A model generated the notes under the pieces. The model had not been told where the DNA came from and did not search any database. It was given only the letters and a program-made list of their open reading frames with translations. Shown here in pieces: positions 33,080 through 42,683 of a DNA stretch of 64,000 nucleotides. Each line of letters starts with the position of its first letter. Position 1 is the stretch's first letter. Origin of the DNA: Streptomyces cylindrosporus (GTDB lineage Bacteria; Actinomycetota; Actinomycetes; Streptomycetales; Streptomycetaceae); NCBI RefSeq assembly GCF_022698165.1, contig NZ_JALDAY010000006.1:558001-622000 (forward strand), read 5' to 3'. The translations under genes were made by a program, and so were the position numbers.

Positions 33080-33871
33080 GACGTCCTTCGTCTTCGGCAG
33101 CTCGCCCTCGGTCTTGGAGATGTCGATCACCGAGAAGTTCGCGCCCTGCGGGTCGCTGAGCGCCGCGAACCGGCCGTAGGGGCTGCCCATCGGGCCGAAG
33201 CGCAGGGTGCCGCCCAGCTTGGTGGCCTTGGCGACGGCCTCGTCGCAGTCGGGGACGACGAAGTAGACGTTGACGTACGAGGGCACCTCGGGCGGGAACT
33301 CCTCGCCCATCCTCATGCGGCCGAGGACCGTGGTGTCGCCGAGGTTGAACAGGCGGAAGTCGACGTTGTCGTCGACGATCTGCTGCGCCGAGTACGGGAA
33401 GACGGCGCTGAAGAAGGCGTCCGTCTTCTCGGGTTCGCGGGTGAAGACCTCGGCCCAGCCGTAGGCGCCGGGCACAGCGGTCGCCTCGAAGCCCTCGTGG
33501 ACGCCGGCCTGCCAGACGCCGAACACGGCGCCGCTCGGCTCGCTCGCGATGCACATCGTGCCGAACTCGCCGACCTGCATCGGCTCCATCAACACCTGGC
33601 CGCCGTTCTCCCGGACCTTGGCGGCCGTGTCGGCGGCGTCCGGCGAGGCGAAGTAGAGGCACCACTGCGACTGGCCCTCCTGGCCCGGCATCGGCGGTAC
33701 GACGGCGGCGACCGCCTTGCCGTCCGCGTAGGCCTGGGTGTAGTTCCCGTACTCCGACGACGCCTCGCCGAAGGTCCAGCCGAGGACGTCGCCGTAGAAG
33801 CTCTTCGCTCCCTCGACGTCACCGAACATCGCGTCGGCCCAACAGGGGGTTCCCAAAGGTTGTACGGCCAT
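33077..33871 (-). CDS. Two-domain VOC (glyoxalase/dioxygenase-fold) protein
   Basis: 264 residues in two tandem beta-alpha-beta-beta-beta modules: F-G-D-V-E-G-A-K-S-F-Y-G-D-V-L-G-W-T-F in the first and Y-G-W-A-E-V-F-T-R-E-P-E-K-T-D-A-F-F in the second, each ending in G-A-V-F-G-V-W or G-A-N-F-S-V-I-D. The layout is that of Streptomyces proteins similar to hydroxylase/27-kDa antigen Cfp30B. Metal-binding His residues are not obvious, so function may be ligand binding. Upstream on the same strand as RNase H. Confidence 0.85.
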   Translation of the reverse strand: MAVQPLGTPCWADAMFGDVEGAKSFYGDVLGWTFGEASSEYGNYTQAYADGKAVAAVVPPMPGQEGQSQWCLYFASPDAADTAAKVRENGGQVLMEPMQVGEFGTMCIASEPSGAVFGVWQAGVHEGFEATAVPGAYGWAEVFTREPEKTDAFFSAVFPYSAQQIVDDNVDFRLFNLGDTTVLGRMRMGEEFPPEVPSYVNVYFVVPDCDEAVAKATKLGGTLRFGPMGSPYGRFAALSDPQGANFSVIDISKTEGELPKTKDV

Positions 33872-34040
33872 GACTGCGGCCCTCTCCCGAATCGGTGGTT
33901 GGTCCGTTTCCTCACGCTAGCCATCCGTCCGGCGGACCGCGCGCCGAACCGGCCGGTCCGTTCCAGACTGGACGGCGAGTGTTTCCGAGGCCTTCCCGGA
34001 GGCTTCGCCAAGGCTTTCGAGGTCACGGACGGGGTGTGGG

Positions 34041-35063
34041 ATGACGGACAGGACGATGCGGGCGTGGTCCGTGGTGATGCCCGGGGCGGTGGAGGACGGC
34101 GGCCTCCGGCTCGTGCGCAAGCCGGTCCCGGAGCCCGCGGACGACGAGCTGCTGGTGCGGGTGCGGGCGTGCGGGGTGTGCCGGACCGATCTGCATGTCG
34201 TCGAGGGCGATCTGCCCGTTCACCGGCCCGGGGTGACACCCGGGCACGAGGTGGTGGGCGTGGTCGCCGGGCTCGGGGCGGGGGTCGGCGGGTTCACGGT
34301 GGGCGACCGGGTGGGGGTGGCGTGGCTGCGGCGTACGGACGGCACCTGCGCGTACTGCGTGCGCGGGGCGGAGAACCTGTGCCCGGCCTCCCGGTACACG
34401 GGCTGGGACGCCGACGGCGGTTACGCGCAGTACACGACCGTGCCGGCCGCCTACGCGTACCGGTTGCCGGGCGCCCTCGACGACGTGTCGATCGCCCCGC
34501 TGCTGTGCGCCGGGATCATCGGCTTCCGCGCGCTGCGGCGGGCCGCGCTGCCGCCGGGCGGACGGCTCGGGCTGTACGGCTTCGGGGGCAGCGCCCACCT
34601 GTGCGCGCAGGTGGCGCTCGCCGAGGGCGCCACCGTGCACGTCCTCACGCGCGGGGCGGCGGCGCGGCGGCTGGCGCTGGACCTCGGCGCGGCCTCGGCG
34701 CAGGACGCGTACGCGCTGCCGCCCGAGCCCCTGGACAGCGCGATCCTCTTCGCGCCGGTCGGCGACCTCGTCCCCGTCGCGCTGCGCGCCCTCGACCGCG
34801 GCGGCGTCCTGTCCATCGCCGGCATCCACCTCAGCGACGTCCCGCCGCTGCACTACGAGACCGAGCTCTTCTACGAGAAGGAAGTGCGCAGCGTCACCTC
34901 CAACACCCGTGCTGACGGGCGGGAGTTCCTTGCCCTCGCCGCCGAGCACGGTGTGCACGCCACCACGCACACCTACCCCCTCTCGCGGGCCGACGAGGCG
35001 CTGCGGGACCTCAGGGCCGGGCGGTTCGACGGGGCGGCCGTACTGGTGAACGACCTCGACTGA
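34041..35063 (+). CDS. Zinc-dependent alcohol dehydrogenase (MDR)
   Basis: 340 residues of the GroES-Rossmann MDR family, oxidising alcohols with NAD(P). Catalytic zinc ligands are C47 (G-V-C-R-T-D), H69-E70 (G-H-E-V-V-G) and a later Cys (L-L-C-A-G). The structural zinc loop has three Cys, C103, C106 and C114 (T-C-A-Y-C-V-R-G-A-E-N-L-C), with Asp100 at the usual first-Cys position. The nucleotide loop is G-F-G-G-S-A-H. It precedes the 2-MIB operon by 188 bp on the same strand but has no established part in that pathway. Confidence 0.88.
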   Translation: MTDRTMRAWSVVMPGAVEDGGLRLVRKPVPEPADDELLVRVRACGVCRTDLHVVEGDLPVHRPGVTPGHEVVGVVAGLGAGVGGFTVGDRVGVAWLRRTDGTCAYCVRGAENLCPASRYTGWDADGGYAQYTTVPAAYAYRLPGALDDVSIAPLLCAGIIGFRALRRAALPPGGRLGLYGFGGSAHLCAQVALAEGATVHVLTRGAAARRLALDLGAASAQDAYALPPEPLDSAILFAPVGDLVPVALRALDRGGVLSIAGIHLSDVPPLHYETELFYEKEVRSVTSNTRADGREFLALAAEHGVHATTHTYPLSRADEALRDLRAGRFDGAAVLVNDLD

Positions 35064-35251
35064 GCGGTACCGGTGGTGCGCGACCGGCGCGCGATCACCG
35101 GGCCCGGCCCGGCGCGCCCCGGTCGACGGGTTTGGTGATCCGGGACGCGAAACCGCCCCCTTCGCGCCGTACCGGGCCCCTCCCCCGGCTGTTTGCCTTG
35201 TACATGCGGTGCGCACCTGTCACATCGCCATGTGCATCCCAGGGAGGGAAT

Positions 35252-36682
35252 GTGTCCGCCCCCGAAAGCGTCACCGGCCCCACCACCGACGATCCCGCCG
35301 CCGAGGCCCAGCTCACCAGTCTCAGCACCCGGGCGGCGCGCCAACTCACCACCACGACCAAGTCCGAACCGCAGATGCAGGCCATCAGTTCGCGATGGCT
35401 GCTCAAGGCCCTGCCGTGGGTGGACGTCAAGGGCGGCGCCTACCGGGTCAACCGGCGTCTCCAGCTGCGGATCGGGCGCGGCCGGGTCCAGTTCGACCAG
35501 AACGGCGCCGACGACGTCAAGGTCATCCCCGAGACCCTCACCGAGCTGCCGGTGTTGCGCGGCTACCCCGACATCGATGTCCTCCGGGAGATCTCCACCC
35601 GCTTCCGGGTGCGCGAAGTGCGCGCCGGGCAGGTCCTGTACGAGGCCGGGCAGCCGGTCACGGAGACCTATCTGGTGGTGCACGGCAGGTTCACCCGGTA
35701 CACGGCCGGCAAGTACGGCGAGGAGGAGATCCTCGGCGTGGTCGCGGACGGCGACCAGATGGGCGACGAGGCGATCGGCCAGTCCGACCCGCTGTGGCTG
35801 AGCTCGGTGCGGGCGGAGACGCCCGGCGTGCTGCTGGTGCTGCCCTGGGACGTCGTACGGGAGTTCACCGACCGGGTGCCGTCGCTGGCCGCGCATCTGG
35901 AGGCGTACGCCGAGCGGCAGAAGCTGCCGATGAACCGCAAGGGCGAGGCAGACGTGCCCGTGCAGGCCGGCCATGTGGGCGAGCCGACCATCGACGGCGG
36001 CTTCGTGAACTACGAACTCGCCCCGCGCGAGTACGAGTTGTCGCTCACCCAGACCGTGCTGCGGGTGCACACCAGGGTCGCCGACCTCTACAACGACCCG
36101 ATGAACCAGACCGAGCAGCAACTGCGCCTGACCATTGAGGAGATCCGCGAGCGCCAGGAGTGGGAGCTGGTCAACAACCGGGAGTTCGGGCTGCTGCACA
36201 ACGTCGACTACGGGCAGCGCGTCAGCACCTTCACCGGGCCGCCGACGCCGGACGACATGGACGAGCTGCTGGCCATGCGCCGCAAGACCAAGGTGTTCCT
36301 CGCCCATCCGAAGGCGATCGCCGCGTTCTTCCGGCAGTGCAACCGGCGCGGTCTGGTGCCGGGCACCGCGAGCGTGAACGGCCATGAGATTCCGGCCTGG
36401 CGGGGGGTGCCGATCTTCCCGTGCAACAAGATCCCGATCAGCCCGCAGCACACCAGCAGCATCATCGCGCTGCGCACCGGCGAGTCCGACCAGGGCGTGA
36501 TCGGCCTGTACCAGACGGGCATCCCGGAGGAGTACCAGCCGGGCCTGAACGTGCGGTTCATGGGCATCGACGCGGCCGCGATCATCAGTTACCTCGTCAC
36601 CGCCTACTACTCGATGGCCATCCTCGTGCCCGACGCGGCCGGGATCCTGGAGAACGTCCAGATCGGCCGGACGGCCGACTGA
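35252..36682 (+). CDS. Family 2B encapsulin shell protein with cyclic-nucleotide-binding domain
   Basis: 476 residues; GTG start with GGGAGGGA five bases upstream. The order is an N-terminal arm, an HK97-type shell segment (W-L-L-K-A-L-P-W-V-D-V-K-G-G-A-Y-R-V-N), an inserted cyclic-nucleotide-binding domain (about 105-220: V-L-Y-E-A-G-Q-P-V, G-D-Q-M-G-D-E-A-I-G), then the rest of the shell fold (E-Y-E-L-S-L-T-Q-T-V-L-R-V-H-T, L-I-S/A-H-P-K-type F-L-A-H-P-K-A). Formerly annotated as a cyclic-nucleotide-binding protein next to 2-MIB synthase (SCO7699 in S. coelicolor). Family 2B shells form nanocompartments whose cargo is the adjacent terpene synthase. The synthase gene follows after 16 bp. Confidence 0.93.
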   Translation: MSAPESVTGPTTDDPAAEAQLTSLSTRAARQLTTTTKSEPQMQAISSRWLLKALPWVDVKGGAYRVNRRLQLRIGRGRVQFDQNGADDVKVIPETLTELPVLRGYPDIDVLREISTRFRVREVRAGQVLYEAGQPVTETYLVVHGRFTRYTAGKYGEEEILGVVADGDQMGDEAIGQSDPLWLSSVRAETPGVLLVLPWDVVREFTDRVPSLAAHLEAYAERQKLPMNRKGEADVPVQAGHVGEPTIDGGFVNYELAPREYELSLTQTVLRVHTRVADLYNDPMNQTEQQLRLTIEEIRERQEWELVNNREFGLLHNVDYGQRVSTFTGPPTPDDMDELLAMRRKTKVFLAHPKAIAAFFRQCNRRGLVPGTASVNGHEIPAWRGVPIFPCNKIPISPQHTSSIIALRTGESDQGVIGLYQTGIPEEYQPGLNVRFMGIDAAAIISYLVTAYYSMAILVPDAAGILENVQIGRTAD

Positions 36683-36698
36683 CCCGGTGGAGAACGCG

Positions 36699-37748
36699 AT
36701 GAGCACGCCCACGTCCGCCCCGTCCCTGCCGGGCCCGCCCAACCTGGCAGCCACCGTGCGCACCCGGCGCGGCGGGGCGATCCCCGGGCTCAAGTACCGG
36801 CCCGTCGCGCCCGCCGACCCGGAGAAGGCCGCCGAGGTCGACCGCCGGCTGGAGGCCTGGGCGCGCGGCCTCGACCTGTTCCCCGCCGCCTGGAAGGGGG
36901 ACTTCTCGGGGTTCCAGTTCGGGCGGGCCGTGGTCCTCCAGCATCCCGGTGCGGCCGATTTGGAGCGGCTGACGGTGGCCGGGCAACTGCTGCTCGCCGA
37001 GAACCTCGTCGACAGCTGTTACTGCGAGGAGGACGAGGGCCGCGGCGGAGCGCGCCGCGGACTCGGCGGCCCGCTGATCCTCGCCCAGTCGGCGATCGAC
37101 CCGTTCCACGGCACCCCCGCGCTGGAGGCGCAGTGGCGCGAGGGGGTGCAGGCGGACGGCCCGCTGCGCTCGTACCACTGGGCCATGAAGGACTACGCGG
37201 CCTTCGCCACCCCCAGTCAGACGGACCGTTTCGTCCACGACATCGCCCGCCTCCACCTCGGGTATCTCGCCGAGGCCGCCTGGATGGAGACGCGGTACGT
37301 GCCCCGGGTGTGGGAGTACCTGGTGATGCGGCAGTTCAACAACTTCCGGCCCTGTCTGTCGATCGTCGACGCCGTCGACGGCTACGAGCTGCCGGAGGCC
37401 GTGTACGCCCGTCCCGAGATCCAGCGGATCACCGCGCTGGCCTGCAACGCGACGACCATCGTCAACGACCTGTACTCGTTCACCAAGGAACTGGCGAGCG
37501 ACCCGGACCACTTGAATCTGCCGCAGGTCGTCGCCGCCAACGAGCGGTGCGGGCTCAAGGCCGCCTATCTGAAGGCGGTCCGGATCCACAACGAGATCAT
37601 GACCGCCTTCGAGGAGGAGTCCGCCGTCCTGGCCGCCGCCTCGCCCCTCGTGGAGCGCTACGCCCAAAGCCTGTCGGACTGGGTGGCCGGCAACCACGAG
37701 TGGCACTCCACCAACACCCACCGCTACCACCTCCCCAACTACTGGTAG
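36699..37748 (+). CDS. 2-methylisoborneol synthase with shortened N terminus
   Basis: 349 residues of the class I terpene cyclase fold, converting 2-methyl-GPP to 2-methylisoborneol. The NSE motif N-D-L-Y-S-F-T-K-E (256-264) is intact. The Asp-rich motif reads D105-S-C-Y-C-E where characterised enzymes have D-D-x-x-x-E, so the second Asp is Ser. The S. coelicolor enzyme is about 440 residues with a disordered Pro/Ala-rich N-terminal region implicated in encapsulin loading; here the homology begins near P-S-L-P-G-P-P, so about 80-90 residues are missing. ATG 36699 is favoured over GTG 36687. Middle gene of the encapsulin-synthase-methyltransferase operon; 14 bp to the next gene. Confidence 0.94.
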   Translation: MSTPTSAPSLPGPPNLAATVRTRRGGAIPGLKYRPVAPADPEKAAEVDRRLEAWARGLDLFPAAWKGDFSGFQFGRAVVLQHPGAADLERLTVAGQLLLAENLVDSCYCEEDEGRGGARRGLGGPLILAQSAIDPFHGTPALEAQWREGVQADGPLRSYHWAMKDYAAFATPSQTDRFVHDIARLHLGYLAEAAWMETRYVPRVWEYLVMRQFNNFRPCLSIVDAVDGYELPEAVYARPEIQRITALACNATTIVNDLYSFTKELASDPDHLNLPQVVAANERCGLKAAYLKAVRIHNEIMTAFEEESAVLAAASPLVERYAQSLSDWVAGNHEWHSTNTHRYHLPNYW

Positions 37749-37762
37749 GCGCAGCCCCGATG

Positions 37763-38662
37763 AACCATCAGCAGGACGACAAGGAGTCACCGTTGACCAT
37801 CGCCCCCGCCGACGCCAGGAACCTGCCGACCCAGTCCATGTACCAGAACCGCGTCGCGGACTACTGGAACGCCGAGGAGAACCCGGTCAACCTCGAACTC
37901 GGGAAGCTCGACGACCTCTACCACCACCACTACGGCATCGGCGCCGCCGACCGCTCCGTCCTCGACGAGCCCGATCCCGTCCTGCGCCGGGAGCGCATCA
38001 CCGCGGAGCTGCACCGCCTCGAACACGCCCAGGCCGAGCTCCTCGCCGCCCGGCTCGGCCCGCTCTCCCCCGCCGACCGCGTCTTCGACGCCGGCTGCGG
38101 ACGCGGCGGCGGCAGCGTGGTGGCGAACCTGCGCTACGGCTGCCACGCCGACGGCGTGACCATCTCCGCCAAGCAGGCCGCCTTCGCCAACGAGCAGGCC
38201 CGCAAGCGGGGCATCGACGGCAAGGTCCGCTACCACCACCGCAACATGCTCGACACCGGCTTCGAGACCGGCGCCTACGCGGCGTCCTGGAACAACGAGT
38301 CGACGATGTACGTCGAGCTGGAGCTGCTGTTCGCCGAGCACGCCCGGCTGCTGCGCCGCGGCGGACGGTACGTCGTCGTCACCGGCTGCTACAACGACAC
38401 GTACGGGCGGGCCTCGCGCGAGGTGTCACTCATCAACGCCCACTACATCTGCGACATCCACCCGCGCTCGGAGTACTTCCGGGCGATGGCCCGCAACCGG
38501 CTCGTGCCCGTCCACGTCCAGGACCTCACCGCGGACACCATCCCCTACTGGGAGCTGCGCCGGGAGGCCGAGCACCTGGTCACGGGCATCGAGGACACGT
38601 TCCTCAGCGCGTACAAGAACGGCAGCTTCCAGTACCTGATGATCGTGGCCGACCGGGTGTGA
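37763..38662 (+). CDS. Geranyl diphosphate 2-C-methyltransferase
   Basis: Up to 299 residues, SAM-dependent, making 2-methyl-GPP from GPP for 2-MIB synthesis (counterpart of SCO7701). The Rossmann SAM motif is V-F-D-A-G-C-G-R-G-G-G-S; Y-H-H-H-Y-G-I-G, W-N-N-E-S-T-M-Y-V and Y-W-E-L-R are hallmark segments of this methyltransferase. The ATG at 37763 lacks a ribosome site, whereas a TTG at 37796 has AAGGAG at ideal distance and gives 288 residues; the shorter form is likely. It ends the operon, seven bases from the convergent STAS gene. Confidence 0.94.
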   Translation, partial: NHQQDDKESPLTIAPADARNLPTQSMYQNRVADYWNAEENPVNLELGKLDDLYHHHYGIGAADRSVLDEPDPVLRRERITAELHRLEHAQAELLAARLGPLSPADRVFDAGCGRGGGSVVANLRYGCHADGVTISAKQAAFANEQARKRGIDGKVRYHHRNMLDTGFETGAYAASWNNESTMYVELELLFAEHARLLRRGGRYVVVTGCYNDTYGRASREVSLINAHYICDIHPRSEYFRAMARNRLVPVHVQDLTADTIPYWELRREAEHLVTGIEDTFLSAYKNGSFQYLMIVADRV

Positions 38663-38669
38663 GACCGGG

Positions 38670-39065
38670 TCAGGATCCGGCGAGCCGGGCGACCGCCTCG
38701 TCCACGGAGGCCGCCGGATCCAGCACGTCCAGGCTGCCGTGGGCGCGCAGCACCCGCACGGTGCGCGCGCTGCACACGACGGCGAACCCGCCGCCGTCCT
38801 CCAGCGCCCGGCGGCGCATGCGCAGCAGCAGACTGAGCCCGGTGGAATCGATGAAGGTGACGGCGCACAGGTCGACCACGTACGCCGGGGCGCGCAGAGC
38901 CGCGACGGAGTCCAGCCAGAACCTCAGGTGAGGGACGGTCGCCAGGTCGATGTCGCCGCGCAGTTCGGCGACCAGGAGGCCGTCGGCGGCGCTCAGGAGT
39001 CCGTGGTCGTCGGGCGGTGGCGGCCACGAGACCGTGGTGACGGGCTCCAGGGTGTTCTCGTGCAA
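38670..39065 (-). CDS. STAS-domain anti-sigma-factor antagonist
   Basis: About 131 residues of the RsbV/SpoIIAA fold. The phosphorylated Ser is S74 in F-I-D-S-T-G-L-S. In the dephosphorylated state such proteins bind an RsbW-like kinase and free a sigma factor. A TTG start at 39065 is proposed (M-H-E-N-T-L-E-P-V); upstream translation becomes Arg/Gly-rich and implausible. No kinase gene is adjacent; an RsbW-like protein and SigB-type sigma factor lie 19 kb away in this window, and genomes of this genus carry many others. The 235-bp gap to the response-regulator gene holds the divergent promoters but no further gene. Confidence 0.82.
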   Translation of the reverse strand: MHENTLEPVTTVSWPPPPDDHGLLSAADGLLVAELRGDIDLATVPHLRFWLDSVAALRAPAYVVDLCAVTFIDSTGLSLLLRMRRRALEDGGGFAVVCSARTVRVLRAHGSLDVLDPAASVDEAVARLAGS

Positions 39066-39300
39066 AGGACCGTCCCGTTCCGTGCGTGCGCCCCTCGCGC
39101 CGGGGCGCGCGCTCCGGCGCGGGTGCGTACGGCGGTGGTGGCATCCCCGCACCGTGCGCGCCCGCGCCGGAACTCCCCCCGGGCGGCTCCCCCTTGAACC
39201 GTGGGCATTTACTGTTCTACCTTCGCCACATGGTCGGGACATCAACGTCCGCTCATGAGCTTCACAACGAGCGAACGGCAGATGGGCCGGGTGATGCGGA

Positions 39301-39975
39301 ATGCGACCGCACCTCGCGCTGATCGAGGACGAACCCGACTTCGCACTGATGTGCCGTTCCTATCTGGAGCGCGCGGGATTCACCGTCACCTGGGCCATGG
39401 ACGCGCGCGCCGGCAAGTCCGCCCTCCACGAGGGCGGCATCGATCTCGCGATCCTCGACCTGGGGCTGCCGGACGGCTCCGGCCTGGAACTCCTGCGGGC
39501 GCTGCGCTCCACGAGCCGGCTGCCGGTCATCGTGGTCACCGGGCGGGGAGCGGAGGCCGACCGGGTGGCGGGGCTGGAGATCGGCGCGGACGACTATCTC
39601 GTCAAGCCGTTCTCGCAGCGGGAACTGGTGGCCCGTATCCACGCGGTGCTGCGCCGCTCGCAGCCGCCGGACGTGCCGACGGTGCTGCGGGCCGGTTCGC
39701 TGCTCATCGACACCGGGGCCCGCCAGGCCTCCGTCGACGGTGTCCTGCTGACGCTGCGGCCCAAGGAGTACGCGCTGCTGGAGATGCTGGCCGCCGCGCC
39801 CGGCCGGGTCTTCTCCTCGGAGCAGGTGCTGGAGCGCATCTGGGGCGCGTCCTGGCAGCAGCCCGCGACGGTCGTCGAGCACGTGTACCGGCTGCGCGGC
39901 AAGCTCGCGCAGCTGCCCCCGCCGGTCCCGCGCATCGTCACCGTGCGCGGCTACGGCTACCGCCTCGATCCCTGA
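39301..39975 (+). CDS. OmpR-family response regulator
   Basis: 224 residues. Receiver domain 1-120 with acidic pocket E9-D10, phospho-acceptor D53 (L-A-I-L-D-L-G-L-P-D), Thr in V-V-T-G-R and K near 102 (Y-L-V-K-P-F). C-terminal winged helix of OmpR/PhoB type (L-R-P-K-E-Y-A-L-L-E, V-V-E-H-V-Y-R-L-R-G-K-L, V-R-G-Y-G-Y-R-L). A DNA-binding activator. The partner kinase follows after 30 bases; together they form a two-component system. Confidence 0.92.
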   Translation: MRPHLALIEDEPDFALMCRSYLERAGFTVTWAMDARAGKSALHEGGIDLAILDLGLPDGSGLELLRALRSTSRLPVIVVTGRGAEADRVAGLEIGADDYLVKPFSQRELVARIHAVLRRSQPPDVPTVLRAGSLLIDTGARQASVDGVLLTLRPKEYALLEMLAAAPGRVFSSEQVLERIWGASWQQPATVVEHVYRLRGKLAQLPPPVPRIVTVRGYGYRLDP

Positions 39976-40005
39976 GCCACCCGCCGCGGCCCCGGAGGTC
40001 CGACC

Positions 40006-41667
<1,662 letters not shown>

Positions 41668-41749
41668 ACTCGGTTGCGCGTCTTCCCCCTTGTGCCCGGC
41701 TGTGCTTGCCTGGGGAGCCGTTTTCGGTTGCCGGGGCGGGAGTTGCTGC

Positions 41750-42664
41750 ATGCGGACACCGTGGATCGTGGGCGTGCTGCTGACCGGAGTCTTGCTGCTG
41801 GGCGCGTGCGGCGACCCGTCGTCCGGGCCGGAGTCCGCGCCGCCCTCACCGGCCGTGCCCGGGGTGTCCGCGACGACGACCCACCAGCGGGCGCCCGCCT
41901 CCGCGAGCGTGCCGGCCGTGGGGCCCCGCGTGCTGTACCTGGGCGACTCGCTCGCGATGGAGGCCCAGGACGTGCTGGGCGCGCAGCTGCGCCGGGACCT
42001 GAACGCGACGTACCGGAGCGCCCCGTACTCCGGCACCACCCTGTGCGACTACCTGGAGGGCACGGGAGCGAAGTCGCTCGTGCCGGACTCCGACAAGGCG
42101 GCCGCGCTCGTGCGCTCGCTGCACCCGGACTACGTGGTGCTCCAGTTCTGGGGCAACGCCTGGGGCTACACCTGGTGCATGGACGGCATCACCTACGACG
42201 CCTCGCAGCAGCGGTACTTCACCCGCTACAAGGCCGACCTGGCCAGGCTCACCGAGCAGATCGCCGACGCGGGCGGCGGCAGGCGGCCGCGGATCGTGTG
42301 GGTGCTTCAGGGACCCGATCCGATCACACCCGACCGGGTGCGCCGGGTGAACGGCATGTACGAGCGGCAGGCCGCGGCCGCGGGCGACCTGGTCGCCGAC
42401 GCGGGCGCCACCGTCAGCCCGGCAGGCGCCCGCTACACCTGGACCCAGTACCTGCCGTGCACCACGTACGAGCACGAGCATCCCGACTACTGCACCCAGC
42501 CGTCCCGCGACCGCACCGCGCTCCACCTCGACCAGGACTACCTGCACTTCTGCCTGGCCCCCACGACGTCCACGCCGAAGCCGTGCCCGGTGCGCTCCCC
42601 CGGCATCCTGCGCATCGCACGCGCCATCACCGGGGTGATCGCGCAACGCGTGCGTGCCCAATGA
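41750..42664 (+). CDS. SGNH-fold lipoprotein
   Basis: 304 residues. Lipobox L-G-A-C with Cys20, then a Pro/Ser/Ala linker. The SGNH block I Y-L-G-D-S-L-A-M-E gives Ser67; Q-F-W-G-N-A-W matches the Asn block, and D-x-x-H (L-D-Q-D-Y-L-H-F) the C-terminal acid/His. It resembles cell-surface SGNH esterases/O-acyl-modifying proteins. A GC-rich ribosome site precedes the ATG. Convergent with the antiporter gene 20 bases away. Confidence 0.82.
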   Translation: MRTPWIVGVLLTGVLLLGACGDPSSGPESAPPSPAVPGVSATTTHQRAPASASVPAVGPRVLYLGDSLAMEAQDVLGAQLRRDLNATYRSAPYSGTTLCDYLEGTGAKSLVPDSDKAAALVRSLHPDYVVLQFWGNAWGYTWCMDGITYDASQQRYFTRYKADLARLTEQIADAGGGRRPRIVWVLQGPDPITPDRVRRVNGMYERQAAAAGDLVADAGATVSPAGARYTWTQYLPCTTYEHEHPDYCTQPSRDRTALHLDQDYLHFCLAPTTSTPKPCPVRSPGILRIARAITGVIAQRVRAQ

Positions 42665-42683
42665 GCCGGGCGGACGGCGGACC

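Noticed and set aside
34041..38662. Alcohol dehydrogenase as part of the 2-MIB operon
   Set aside because: A 188-bp gap with a fresh ribosome site and no known pathway role argue against inclusion.
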